Assembly (NCBI RefSeq): GCF_016887565.1
Contig: NZ_CP069396.1
Coordinates: forward strand, 8,848,001-8,912,000
Direction: 5' to 3'
Source: Archangium violaceum
Lineage (GTDB): Bacteria > Myxococcota > Myxococcia > Myxococcales > Myxococcaceae
Length of the DNA stretch: 64,000 nt
Shown here one piece after another: positions 29,054 to 37,675 of this stretch; positions within the stretch are counted from its first letter, which is position 1; each line of letters opens with the position of its first letter. The translations under genes were made by a program, and so were the position numbers. The notes below the pieces were generated by a model. It worked only from the letters and a program-made list of their open reading frames with translations, searched no databases and was not told the DNA's origin.

Positions 29054-32000
29054 TCATGCGAAGACGTCGGAGACCAGGCGGCCCTGCTTCTCCATTCCCG
29101 TGAGCCACGCCGCGGCCTCCTCCGCGGAGCAACCCACGGTCTCCTGGTGGATTCGCGCGAGGGTCTCCCGGACCGCGGGCGCCATGAGCCGGCCATCTCC
29201 GCAGATGAAGAAGAGAGCCCCCTGGTCGAGCAGCACCTTCACCTGCTCTCGCTCCTTCCACAGCCGGTGCTGTACGAACGTCACGTCGCCCTCGGGCTGG
29301 CGGAAGAAGGCGGGAAGCACCTTCACCACGTCCCCCTGCTCCCATTTCGCCAGCTCGTCGCGGTAGAGGAAGTCCACGTCCGGATGGTCGCACCCGAAGA
29401 AGAGCAACGCGGGCCCGGCCGTCTCTCCCCGCGTGTGGCGCAGGGCGCGCTCCTGGATGAAGCCCCGGAAGGGAGCCAGTCCCGTGCCCGCGCTCACCAT
29501 GATGATGGGCGCCGTGTTCGAGGCGGGCGGGTGGAAGGGCACGTTCGGCGTGTGCACCGCGACCGCCGCCTGCTCCCCGGGGCGCAGCCGGGCGAGGTAG
29601 CTCGAACAGGTGCCGTGGAAACGGCCCTGGCCGGACCACGCCTCCGCGTCCAACACCGCCACCGTCAACGTGCACCGGGTGGGGTTCTCCAACGGAGAGG
29701 ACGACACCGAGTATTGCCGCACGCGCATGGCGGGAAGCAGCTCGAGGAACTCTCCGAAGGACAGGATGCACGAGTCGTACTGCTCCAGCAGGTCCAGGAC
29801 GCTCATGCGCTTGTCGAGAATCTCCTGCTTGTAGCGCTCGGCATTCCGGGCCAGGGCGGCCAGGTGCATCGCGTGGGGCGGGCACGGGTTCTTCTCCGCC
29901 AGCCGCTCCAGGTCCTTGCGCGTGGCGGGTGCCGACAGCTCCACGTGCCGGCCGAGCAACTCCCGCACCGACACGGGCCTGTCCATGGGGAGCGAGGAGG
30001 CCTGGGCGCCCCGGGTCGAGCGCAGGACGACGGCGGCATCCGTCCGCACCCCGAGGCGGCGCGCGGCCCGTTCCACGAGCTCCGGGTGGTTCTCCGGTAG
30101 CACGGCGAGGTAATCGCCCGCCGCGTACGTCACCCCCTCGGGCAGCTCGAACACGAGGTGCCGCTTGGAGCGCCCGAACGGCGACGTCAGGTCGACGAGC
30201 TCCCGGTTCTCCACCAGCGTCGCCAGCTCGAGCTTGTTCTGCTTCACCAGCTCCACGCTGACAGGAGGCACCATTTCCACCGTGTAGCGCGGACCGGAAT
30301 CCACCTCGCGCGAGGTCACACCGAGCGCCGTGCCCACGCGCTCCCAGAAGGGCGCGTACCATTGCTCGAAGTCCCCGAAGAAGTCGCCCCGCGCGTCCGC
30401 CTCGCCGCGCGTGAGGATCGCCTGGGCTCCCGCGGCGCTCAACCGCTCATCGAGGTATGTGGGAACCGCCTGGTAGGTCTCGCCCCAGTCCCGGTTGCCG
30501 CAGCCGAACACGGCGTAGCGCACGCCCGACAGCGAGCCCTCGGGCACGCTGGACATCCACGTGTGGAACGCGCGCGCGTTGTCCGGCGGCTGGCCGTTGT
30601 AGGAGGCCGTCACGACGACGACCGCGCCCTCACGGGGCAGCTTCCCGGTGTACTCATCCAGCGGCGCCACCCGCGTCGAGTAGCCGCGCGCGAGCCCGTC
30701 ACCCGCGATGCGCCGGGCGAACGCCTCGGAGGCACCCGAGTTGGAGCCGTAGAGCAGCAACAGGGGCGTCCCATGCGCGGCTACCTTCTCCGGTGCCTGG
30801 GGAGCGGGCGCCACGGGACGGGGCGCGGTGGGCCGGGCCGCGCTCGGACGGAAACCGGGCTTGCGCTCGCGGGCACGGAGCTTGAGCCCCTCGGGCTTGA
30901 GCGTGAGCGACTCGCGGATGCTCAGCGTGTACGGCGCGGGCGTGGAGAGGTGGAAGCGCTGCAGGATCATGCCGAGCACGAGCGTGGCCTCCTGGAACGC
31001 GAACGCCCGGCCAATGCACGCGCGTAGCCCGTTGCCGAAAGGCTTCCACGCGTGCTGGGGGATGCTGTCGCGCACCTCGGGGGCGAAACGCTCCGGGTCG
31101 AAGCGCTCCGGGTCCTTCCACACGGCCGGGTCGCGGTGCAGCATGGGGATGAGCACCATGAGATTATCGTTGACGCCGAGGGGGTACCTCCCCCCCAGGA
31201 GCGTGTTGTCCGCCCTGGCGCTCAAGGAGAAGGCGGGCGCGGTGGGCCACAGGCGCAGCGTCTCGCGCAGGATCTGATCGATGTATTGCAACTGGGAGAT
31301 GTGCTCGAAGCGCGGGGTCTCCGAGCCCAGCACCCGGTCCACCTCCTCGTAGGCCTTCTGGCGCACCTCGGGGTGGTGCAGCAGGAAGTAGAGGGCAAAG
31401 GACAACAGGCCGCTCGTCGTCTCATGACCCGCGACGAGGAAGGTCACGAGCTGGTTGCGGATGTTGTCATCGTCGAGCTTCTCGCCCGTGATGGGATCCT
31501 TCGCGTCGAGCATGAGGCTGAGCAGGTCGCGTGGGGTCTCCTCGGGCGTGAGGGTGCGGCGTTTCACGATGAGCTGACGCGTCACCTCATGCATGTAGCC
31601 GATGTCTGCCTGGAACTGGCGCTGGGTGCGCAGCATGAGCTGCGTCTGCAGGGGGACGCGCCGGGTGCGGTTGCCAGCCTCCTCCAGGGCGCGCACCATG
31701 GACTCGACGAAGGGGTGCATCTCCTTCTGGTAGAAGGAGTTGAAGCGGAAGTCGAAGCCGCACAGCGCGATGGTATCGAGCGTGAGCCGCGTCATGTTGT
31801 CGGACACGTCGATGTCGGTATCGGGTCCGAAGCGGGCCCAGCGCGTGAGCATCTGGTCGGCCACGTCGAGCATGCCGTCGTGGTAGTCCTGCATGGCCGC
31901 GGGGCTGAAGGCGGGCATCAACAGGCGGTGGGCCTTGCCCCAGTTGGGCTCTTCCGTCTCGGCGGTGAAGAGGCCATCACCGGAGAGCTCTCGGAGGTAC

Positions 32001-32245
32001 CAGAGGGCCTGGGTGATCTTCTTCGCGAAGCGCGTCTCGTCACAGACTTCGGCCACCAACTCGTACGAGCTGATCACCCGGACGGAGACGCCCCCCGGGA
32101 AGGACAGCCGGAAGATGGGCCCGAACTCGCGCGCGAGCTTCATCAGGTTCTGCAGGGGCGTCTCGGAGCCCAGGTCGGGCGCGTTGCCGACGAGGGGGCG
32201 AGGGCGCGGCTGGGGGATGTTCGTGGACAGGGCGGGTCGGCTCAT
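29054..32245 (-). CDS. Self-sufficient cytochrome P450-reductase fusion (CYP102/BM3 type)
   Basis: 1063 residues from ATG 32245, close to the length of CYP102A1. The P450 domain (about 1-460) shows the oxygen-activating AGHETTSG, ExxR in ETLRLW and the heme ligand Cys in PFGNGLRACIG. A Pro/Ala-rich linker leads to a flavodoxin (FMN) domain (LLLYGSNSGASEAFARRIAGDG), then an FAD domain (RQYSVSSSP) and an NADPH domain (GTGLAPFRGFIQER, ALLFFGC). CYP102 enzymes hydroxylate fatty acids near the omega end. A TetR gene is divergent, 100 bp away, as for CYP102A1 and its repressor Bm3R1. Confidence 0.93.
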   Translation of the reverse strand: MSRPALSTNIPQPRPRPLVGNAPDLGSETPLQNLMKLAREFGPIFRLSFPGGVSVRVISSYELVAEVCDETRFAKKITQALWYLRELSGDGLFTAETEEPNWGKAHRLLMPAFSPAAMQDYHDGMLDVADQMLTRWARFGPDTDIDVSDNMTRLTLDTIALCGFDFRFNSFYQKEMHPFVESMVRALEEAGNRTRRVPLQTQLMLRTQRQFQADIGYMHEVTRQLIVKRRTLTPEETPRDLLSLMLDAKDPITGEKLDDDNIRNQLVTFLVAGHETTSGLLSFALYFLLHHPEVRQKAYEEVDRVLGSETPRFEHISQLQYIDQILRETLRLWPTAPAFSLSARADNTLLGGRYPLGVNDNLMVLIPMLHRDPAVWKDPERFDPERFAPEVRDSIPQHAWKPFGNGLRACIGRAFAFQEATLVLGMILQRFHLSTPAPYTLSIRESLTLKPEGLKLRARERKPGFRPSAARPTAPRPVAPAPQAPEKVAAHGTPLLLLYGSNSGASEAFARRIAGDGLARGYSTRVAPLDEYTGKLPREGAVVVVTASYNGQPPDNARAFHTWMSSVPEGSLSGVRYAVFGCGNRDWGETYQAVPTYLDERLSAAGAQAILTRGEADARGDFFGDFEQWYAPFWERVGTALGVTSREVDSGPRYTVEMVPPVSVELVKQNKLELATLVENRELVDLTSPFGRSKRHLVFELPEGVTYAAGDYLAVLPENHPELVERAARRLGVRTDAAVVLRSTRGAQASSLPMDRPVSVRELLGRHVELSAPATRKDLERLAEKNPCPPHAMHLAALARNAERYKQEILDKRMSVLDLLEQYDSCILSFGEFLELLPAMRVRQYSVSSSPLENPTRCTLTVAVLDAEAWSGQGRFHGTCSSYLARLRPGEQAAVAVHTPNVPFHPPASNTAPIIMVSAGTGLAPFRGFIQERALRHTRGETAGPALLFFGCDHPDVDFLYRDELAKWEQGDVVKVLPAFFRQPEGDVTFVQHRLWKEREQVKVLLDQGALFFICGDGRLMAPAVRETLARIHQETVGCSAEEAAAWLTGMEKQGRLVSDVFA

Positions 32246-32345
32246 GGGAAAGCGAAAGGATGGATGTGAAAGGGTTACGAAACAGTAGGGCCCGGCTCGC
32301 GAAGGCGAAATTCGCATCCGGCTCAGTTTCTGGAGATGCGCCGAC

Positions 32346-32969
32346 ATGAGCACGCGCAACCGGGCCGCCCCTCGGAAGCGGCCACGTCAGGCGCGGGCAA
32401 AGGCGACGGTGGAGGTGATCCTGGAGGCGGCGGCTCACGTTTTCGTCAGCTCTGGCTACGAAGGCACCACCACCAAGCAGGTGGCCGAGCGGGCGGGCGT
32501 GAGCATCGGCACGCTTTACCAGTACTTTCCGAGCAAGGAGGCGCTGGTCGCCATGCTCCTGGAGCGGCTACACCAGCGAGTCTTGAGCATCCTCTCCGAC
32601 AAGCTGGTGCCCCACCCCATCACGGATCTGGACCAGGAAGTGCGAGACCTGATGCGAACCCTGGTGGAGGCCTACGGGGTGAACCCGCGACTCCAGCGGG
32701 TTCTCCTGGAGCAGGCGTCGCGCATCGGCCCCCTTCAGGTCGTCCAGGAGATAGAAGCGCGTGTGGAGACACTCGTGCAGGGAGTGCTCTCGCGCAACCT
32801 GGAGTTCGAGCGTCCGCGAGACCTGGGGCTCGTCGTCTTCATCATCATCCGGGCCCTGCGCAGCGCTGTCTGGTCCACGGTCGTCGAACGGCCCGAGCTG
32901 ATCGGAACCCCCGAGTTCGTGGAGGAACTGAGCGCGCTCGTGCTCGGCTACCTGCGGCCACGCCGGTAG
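32346..32969 (+). CDS. TetR-family regulator divergent from the P450
   Basis: 207 residues. A basic start (RKRPRQARAKATVEVIL) precedes the HTH (EAAAHVFVSSGYEGTTTKQVAERAGVSIGTLYQYFPSKEALVAMLLERL). The ligand domain is all-helical. It probably represses the P450-reductase fusion and is relieved by a fatty acid or similar ligand, by analogy to Bm3R1. A short palindrome, GCGAAATTCGC, lies in the shared 100-bp intergenic region at about 32306-32316. Confidence 0.87.
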   Translation: MSTRNRAAPRKRPRQARAKATVEVILEAAAHVFVSSGYEGTTTKQVAERAGVSIGTLYQYFPSKEALVAMLLERLHQRVLSILSDKLVPHPITDLDQEVRDLMRTLVEAYGVNPRLQRVLLEQASRIGPLQVVQEIEARVETLVQGVLSRNLEFERPRDLGLVVFIIIRALRSAVWSTVVERPELIGTPEFVEELSALVLGYLRPRR

Positions 32970-33018
32970 AACCGGGTAACGCGGCTCGTCATGGACCTGG
33001 ACCTGTTTCACGGCAAGC

Positions 33019-33054
33019 CATGTCGCTGTACAAATCCATGTCGCTGTACAAATC
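33019..33054. repeat. Perfect tandem 18-bp repeat, two copies
   Basis: The unit CATGTCGCTGTACAAATC occupies 33019-33036 and again 33037-33054 with no gap. It lies 100 bp before the Cys-rich lipoprotein gene. It is not a CRISPR (no spacer). It may be a doubled operator or a slippage duplication. Confidence 0.85.
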
Positions 33055-33074
33055 GAGACAAGGATTGGGAGTTC

Positions 33075-33103
33075 TTGACGTCAAAATAAAAGCATCGTAT
33101 CCC
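33075..33103 (+). promoter_or_regulatory. Candidate promoter of the Cys-rich lipoprotein gene
   Basis: TTGACG (33075-33080) and TATCCC (33098-33103) are 17 bp apart, the usual sigma-70 spacing, inside the only AT-rich stretch upstream of the gene. The -10 is weak, so this is tentative. Confidence 0.4.
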
Positions 33104-33153
33104 GCACTCCGAGTGAACTGCTTGTCCAAACACTCATCACCCGGAGAGAAACC

Positions 33154-33645
33154 ATGAAGAAGGTATTCGCGCTGTGCCTGATGTCGCTCCTGACTGCGTG
33201 CGGTGGTCCGTCCGAGGCGGAGGAGTCCTCTACGGGCACGGTGGAGTCCGCGCTGTTTCAGTGCGGTCTCTCTTGCTCGAGCGGCTATCACCCGACCTCT
33301 TACACCTGTAGCTCCAGTTGCGGCTCCACCTGCTCCTCCTCCTACAACGGGGTGAACTGCGCCACCAACAGTGGCACCAGCTTCAGCAGCTGTGGCATCG
33401 GCTGCCCGAGCGGCTATCACGCCACCTCGTATTCCTACACCTCTTCCTGCGAGACCTCGCCCTTCAGCAGCAGTTCCACCAACACCGTGACGTACTGCCA
33501 GGCCGACAGCAGCGCCGGGTTCTACACCTGCGGCCTTGGCTGCCCGTCTGGTTATCGCGCGTCGAGCTACACCACCAGCAACTCCTGCGTCATCTCGAGA
33601 TTCAGCCTCCCCAGCGGCATCAACATGACCTACTGCGTCCCCTAG
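33154..33645 (+). CDS. Secreted Cys/Ser/Tyr-rich lipoprotein with three internal repeats
   Basis: 163 residues, start after GGAGAG. Signal and lipobox are clear: MKKVFALCLMSLLTAC with the lipid Cys at 16. The mature protein has three copies of a unit beginning C-G-x-x-C-x-S-G-Y-H/R-x-x-S-Y (at about 36, 76 and 126), rich in Cys and Ser. Many Cys suggest disulfide bonding outside the inner membrane. The family is unknown to me; a surface or secreted adhesin is possible. The two 18-bp repeats and a candidate promoter lie just upstream. Confidence 0.75.
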   Translation: MKKVFALCLMSLLTACGGPSEAEESSTGTVESALFQCGLSCSSGYHPTSYTCSSSCGSTCSSSYNGVNCATNSGTSFSSCGIGCPSGYHATSYSYTSSCETSPFSSSSTNTVTYCQADSSAGFYTCGLGCPSGYRASSYTTSNSCVISRFSLPSGINMTYCVP

Positions 33646-33663
33646 GACCCGGCTCGTCTGTCA

Positions 33664-34263
33664 TTACCGGCTCTCGGATGGGGCAGGTCCCCCATCCAGG
33701 GCCCGAGCGCCGAACTTCCTGGCCGCTTCGAGAAACTCGTCACTGAGGCGCGTGCCGCGAACGGCTCGCGCCAACGACAGCGCGCCATACATGAGGGCGA
33801 GCAGCGCGAGCGCATTCTCCCGGGACTTCTCGCCCGGACCGAGCAGGCCACTCAGGTCCTGGATGAACCCGGCGAGCTCCTCCTCCAATGCCTCGCGATA
33901 GGGCTCGCCCTCCCTGGCGACCTCGGAGGTGATGCTCGGCAGGGGACAGCCCGTCTCCACGTTGTCCCGATGCTTTCGCGACAGATACCGGTAGAGCACG
34001 CTCAGCACGGGGGGGCGGGACGTCTCGCGCACCGCCCCCTGGATCAACCCGCTCCACATCGCCCGGGCCGTGCGCCGGATGGTCTCGGTGAAGAGATGCT
34101 CCTTGGACTCGAAATGTCCATAGAAGCCCCCCACCGTGAGCCCCGCCCCCTTCATCACGTCCATGACGGAGCTCGCTCGAATCCCCCGCTCGAGCAGCAG
34201 AGCGGCGGCGGACTCCAGGATGGCATCGTGCGATTTCTGCTTCTGCTCCGCTTTCTGGCTCAT
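33664..34263 (-). CDS. TetR/AcrR-family regulator downstream of the thiolase operon
   Basis: 199 residues from ATG 34263. HTH: ILESAAALLLERGIRASSVMDVMKGAGLTVGGFYGHFESKEHLFTETIRR, matching TetR regulators with a TetR_C_16-like ligand domain (LYRYLSRKHRDNVETGCPLPSITSEVAREG). It lies on the same strand as the thioesterase, MFS and thiolase genes, 133 bp downstream. A perfect palindrome upstream of that operon is its most likely target, making it a local repressor. Confidence 0.85.
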   Translation of the reverse strand: MSQKAEQKQKSHDAILESAAALLLERGIRASSVMDVMKGAGLTVGGFYGHFESKEHLFTETIRRTARAMWSGLIQGAVRETSRPPVLSVLYRYLSRKHRDNVETGCPLPSITSEVAREGEPYREALEEELAGFIQDLSGLLGPGEKSRENALALLALMYGALSLARAVRGTRLSDEFLEAARKFGARALDGGPAPSESR

Positions 34264-34396
34264 GGCGTGACCTCGCTCTGGAGCGACTGGATGCACCACT
34301 CCGGCAGGACACTAATCTATGAGGAGCATGATATTTCACCCATAATCGCACTGGGCTCGCTCGGGCCCCGTGCGAGCGGTGACCAGGAAGTCCACA

Positions 34397-35632
34397 TCAC
34401 AGCCGCTCGATGATGGTGGCGATGCCCTGACCGCCACTGACACACAGGGTGATGAGCGCGGTCTGCTTGCCGCTCCGCTCGAGCTCGTCGAGCGCGGTTC
34501 CGAGCAACATCGCCCCCGTCGCGCCAAGCGGATGACCGAGCGCGATGGAACCACCGTTGACGTTCACGCGCTCCGAGTCGATCCCCAGAGCACGAATCGT
34601 CTGCAGCACCACGCCCGCGAAGGCCTCGTTGATCTCCCACAGGTCGATGTCACTCGCCTTCATTCCCGCCATGCGGAGCGCCTTCTGGCTCGCTGGCGCG
34701 GGCGCGGTGAGCATCAGCACCGGCTCGCTCCCGATCGTCGCCATCGCGCGGATGCGGGCTCGTGGCCGGATGCCCTTCTCCCGGACGTACCGTTCCGAGG
34801 CGAGCATCACCGCGGCGGCCCCATCGACGATGCCGCTCGAGTTGCCTGCGGTGTGGAAGTGTCGAAGGGCCTTCGCGCGCGGGTAGGCCGCGAGCGCGAG
34901 CTGAGCGAGCGTCTCCCCCTTGGGACCGGCGACCGTTTCACCCAGCGCGACAAATGAAGGCTTGAGCGCGGCGAGCCCTTCGGCCGTGGTGTCGGGACGG
35001 GGGAACTCGTCACGCTCGAGCACCACCGCGCCCGTGTGCGGGTCCTTCACCGGGAACAACGACTTCGCGAAACGGCCCTCCTCGATGGCTCGCGCCGCGT
35101 TCCTCTGGGAGCGGAGCGCCACGGCATCGATCTCCTCGCGCGAGAACCCCTCGAGTGTGGCGATGAGGTCGGCGCTGATCCCCTGGGGGACCTGGAACAA
35201 GCGCTCGCGCAGGTGCGTGTTGTTGCCATCCTGACCGCCGCCGTCGGAGCCCATGGGGACGCGCGACATGCTCTCCACGCCCCCGGCGATGACGAGGTCC
35301 ATCGCGCCCGAGGCGACTCCCATGGCGCCGAAGTGGATGGCCTGCAGTCCCGAAGCGCAGAAACGGTTGAGCGACACCGCCGACACTTCGTTGGGCCAGC
35401 CCGCGGCGAGCACCGCGCTACGAGCCAGATTGGCGCCCTGCTCCCCCACCTGGGAGACGCACCCCGCCATCACATCGTCCACCTCGCGCGCATCGAAACC
35501 CTGGCGCCGCTGGAGCGTGTTCAGCACCTGCGCGAGCAACTCCTGCGGGTGGATGCCGGAGAGCGCTCCCTTGCCCGCCTTGCCGCGCCCTCGCGGGGTC
35601 CGTACGGCGTCGATGATGTAGCTCATGGTCAT
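34397..35632 (-). CDS. Acetyl-CoA C-acyltransferase (thiolase)
   Basis: 411 residues; its ATG at 35632 overlaps the MFS stop (ATGA) and lies seven bases from AAGGAG. Catalytic Cys92 is in [13 protein letters not shown]; the second half has [21 protein letters not shown] with the active His, and CVSGGQG with the second Cys. Thiolases cleave 3-ketoacyl-CoA with CoA, or condense acetyl-CoA. With a thioesterase and an exporter in the same operon it may serve breakdown or export of a fatty or aromatic acid. Substrate not determinable. Confidence 0.92.
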   Translation of the reverse strand: MTMSYIIDAVRTPRGRGKAGKGALSGIHPQELLAQVLNTLQRRQGFDAREVDDVMAGCVSQVGEQGANLARSAVLAAGWPNEVSAVSLNRFCASGLQAIHFGAMGVASGAMDLVIAGGVESMSRVPMGSDGGGQDGNNTHLRERLFQVPQGISADLIATLEGFSREEIDAVALRSQRNAARAIEEGRFAKSLFPVKDPHTGAVVLERDEFPRPDTTAEGLAALKPSFVALGETVAGPKGETLAQLALAAYPRAKALRHFHTAGNSSGIVDGAAAVMLASERYVREKGIRPRARIRAMATIGSEPVLMLTAPAPASQKALRMAGMKASDIDLWEINEAFAGVVLQTIRALGIDSERVNVNGGSIALGHPLGATGAMLLGTALDELERSGKQTALITLCVSGGQGIATIIERL

Positions 35633-37035
35633 GGCCTGACTCCTTTGTACGTGTTCACCCCGAGGCTCAACGGAGCCGCGCCCAGCGCCAGCAGGGCCGC
35701 GGCCATCCACACGTGCCCGAAGGCGGTCCTCAGCTCGCCGCCCACGGACTTCCCCACCAGCGCCACCAGCAGGCTGACGCCGAGCGCCATCCCGACCTGG
35801 CGGCTCATGTTGACGATCGCGCTGCCCGTGGCGGTCCGCGCTGGCGGGAGCTCGACCGTGGCCGAGGCCAGCAACGTGGGAATCACGAGGCCCACGCCGA
35901 CACCGCCCAGCATCCAGCCCGGCAGCAGCCCGGTCATGTAGTTCGGCACGGCTCCCACCCAAAGCATGGAGATGGTCGCGCCCGCCGCGAAGAGCACGCA
36001 GCCCGAGGCCGCGAGCCATCCCGCCTCGACCCTGCGCGAGAGGCGTTGGGCGATGCTGGCGAACAGGGGAACCATCAGCGGGCCGGGAGCAATCGCCAGG
36101 CCCGTGCGCACCGCCGAGTACTGCCAGACCTGCTGCATCCACAGGATGCTGGCCAGCAGGTTGGCGGCGAACGCCACGCTGAACACGAACGCGCTGAGAT
36201 TGGCCCATGCGAAGGTCCGCACGCGAAGCAGCGCGGGCTCGATGACCGGCGCTGGATGTCCGCTCGAGCGCCACCAGAACAGACCTCCCGCCACGACGGA
36301 GCCCAGGAGCGACACGGTCGTCCGCCCCCCGGTCCAACCCCACTCCTCCACCTTGACGAGCGCGAGCGAGAGCGCCCCCATCGCGACGCCGAGCAGCCCC
36401 GCGCCGAGCAGGTCGGGCAGAGGACCCCGGGCGGAATCCCTCGAGTCCGGGATGACGCGGACGGCGGCGAGGAGCGCGACGGCCCCCACGGGCAGGTTCA
36501 CGAGGAACACCCATTGCCACGAGAGCTCGACGAGCAGCCCCCCCGCGACGGGTCCGGCTGCGGCGGCCAGAGAGCCGACCGCCGCCCAGATCCTGACCGC
36601 CCTCGCCCGCCTGTCAGGTGGCGTGGCGTTGAGCAGGAGCCCCAGGCTCGTGGGCGTCAGCAGCGCCGCGCCCACCGCTTGGGCGATCCTCGAAACGACG
36701 AGGCCCCACAACCCGGTGCTCGCCGCACAGGCGGCACTGGCGGCCGTGAACAGTCCGAGTCCCAGCAGAAACCCGGCCTTGCGTCCGAACCGGTCGGCCA
36801 GGCGCCCGAGCGGAATGAGGAGCGCCGCATAGGCGATGGCGTACCCGTTGAGCACCCAGCTCAGGTCCGCCAGCGAGGCGCCGCGGAAGCTCCGGCCCAT
36901 GTGCTCGAACGCGACGTTCACGATGAAGAGATCGAGGCTGGCCAGGAACGCGGCAACCGAGAGCACCGCGAGCACGGCCCCCGCGTGCACCTCGCGCGCG
37001 CTCCGGACCTCCAGTGCGGGAGTCATGGCCGTCAT
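35629..37035 (-). CDS. MFS drug-efflux transporter (DHA2/EmrB-QacA type)
   Basis: 468 residues with about 14 membrane helices. The start ATG 37035 overlaps the thioesterase stop (ATGA). Motif A appears as [22 protein letters not shown] and motif C as [27 protein letters not shown], both typical of 14-TMS proton-driven drug exporters. The N-terminal helix [15 protein letters not shown] is also family-like. It probably exports a toxic or signal acid whose CoA form is handled by the neighbours. Confidence 0.9.
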   Translation of the reverse strand: MTAMTPALEVRSAREVHAGAVLAVLSVAAFLASLDLFIVNVAFEHMGRSFRGASLADLSWVLNGYAIAYAALLIPLGRLADRFGRKAGFLLGLGLFTAASAACAASTGLWGLVVSRIAQAVGAALLTPTSLGLLLNATPPDRRARAVRIWAAVGSLAAAAGPVAGGLLVELSWQWVFLVNLPVGAVALLAAVRVIPDSRDSARGPLPDLLGAGLLGVAMGALSLALVKVEEWGWTGGRTTVSLLGSVVAGGLFWWRSSGHPAPVIEPALLRVRTFAWANLSAFVFSVAFAANLLASILWMQQVWQYSAVRTGLAIAPGPLMVPLFASIAQRLSRRVEAGWLAASGCVLFAAGATISMLWVGAVPNYMTGLLPGWMLGGVGVGLVIPTLLASATVELPPARTATGSAIVNMSRQVGMALGVSLLVALVGKSVGGELRTAFGHVWMAAALLALGAAPLSLGVNTYKGVRP

Positions 37036-37496
37036 CGCCCGCGTGCCTCGTCTCCACGGAGGACCATGCACGAGCTGAACACCTTGGCCACGAGACTTCC
37101 CTTGTCGTCCTCGACGTCACACTCGATCAGCCCGAGCGTGCGCGTCCGCTTGACCACACGCCCGGTCGCTCGCAGGCGCGCGTTCCAGATGGGTTTGAAG
37201 AACTTCGAGGTGAGATCGAGCGTGGTGAAGCTCTCCTCATCCTCGAGCGTCGTGGCCATGGACGCCCCCATGGCCAGATCGGACAGGTCGCAGATCACCC
37301 CACCGTGGAGGGTCCCCATGGGATTGGCATGGCGTACCGAGGCGTCGAGCTCGATGACAACGCGGCCTGGCTCGACGCTGGTGAGCAGCAGCCCCAGCAG
37401 CTGAGCAATCGGAGGAGGTGGCGCCTCTCCCCGCAGGATCCGTTGCAGATCCTGCAGGTGCCGGGTGGTCTTGGGAGCGGAGACACGACCGTTCAT
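37032..37496 (-). CDS. PaaI-type hotdog thioesterase
   Basis: 154 residues from ATG 37496. The hotdog core HANPMGTLHGGVICDLSDLAMGASMATTLEDEESFTTLDLTSKFFKPIW has the H-G-G motif of PaaI/4HBT thioesterases, which hydrolyse aryl- or acyl-CoA. It is first in a four-gene run (thioesterase, MFS, thiolase, then TetR) with two ATGA overlaps, so all are likely made from the promoter behind the palindrome at 37564. Confidence 0.87.
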   Translation of the reverse strand: MNGRVSAPKTTRHLQDLQRILRGEAPPPPIAQLLGLLLTSVEPGRVVIELDASVRHANPMGTLHGGVICDLSDLAMGASMATTLEDEESFTTLDLTSKFFKPIWNARLRATGRVVKRTRTLGLIECDVEDDKGSLVAKVFSSCMVLRGDEARGR

Positions 37497-37563
37497 GACT
37501 TCTCCTCGTTCAGTCGCACGCAACGGGGCATCACCCGCGCCGCGTACCTGGGCTGGTCCTTCT

Positions 37564-37587
37564 TCATATTATGGTCATAATATGAAA
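37564..37587. promoter_or_regulatory. Perfect palindromic operator upstream of the thioesterase-MFS-thiolase operon
   Basis: TTCATATTATG (37564-37574) and CATAATATGAA (37577-37587) are perfect 11-bp inverted arms around GT. It lies 68 bp upstream of the thioesterase start and is strikingly AT-rich for this genome. The TetR regulator at the operon's end is the likely binder. Confidence 0.75.
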
Positions 37588-37675
37588 CGGCCAGCGGTTC
37601 CAGGGAATCGACCGAGAGGGCCGGCGGCGCGTTGGCCGCCGGTGTCGTTCACGGCGCGGCGCACGACCGGGCCCG

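Noticed and set aside
28239-32245. PhyH oxygenase, P450 and neighbours as a natural-product cluster
   Set aside because: No PKS, NRPS or tailoring set is nearby, and the genes are convergent with separate control.
33019-33054. Tandem 18-bp repeats as a possible CRISPR
   Set aside because: Only two copies with no spacer between them and no cas gene in the window.
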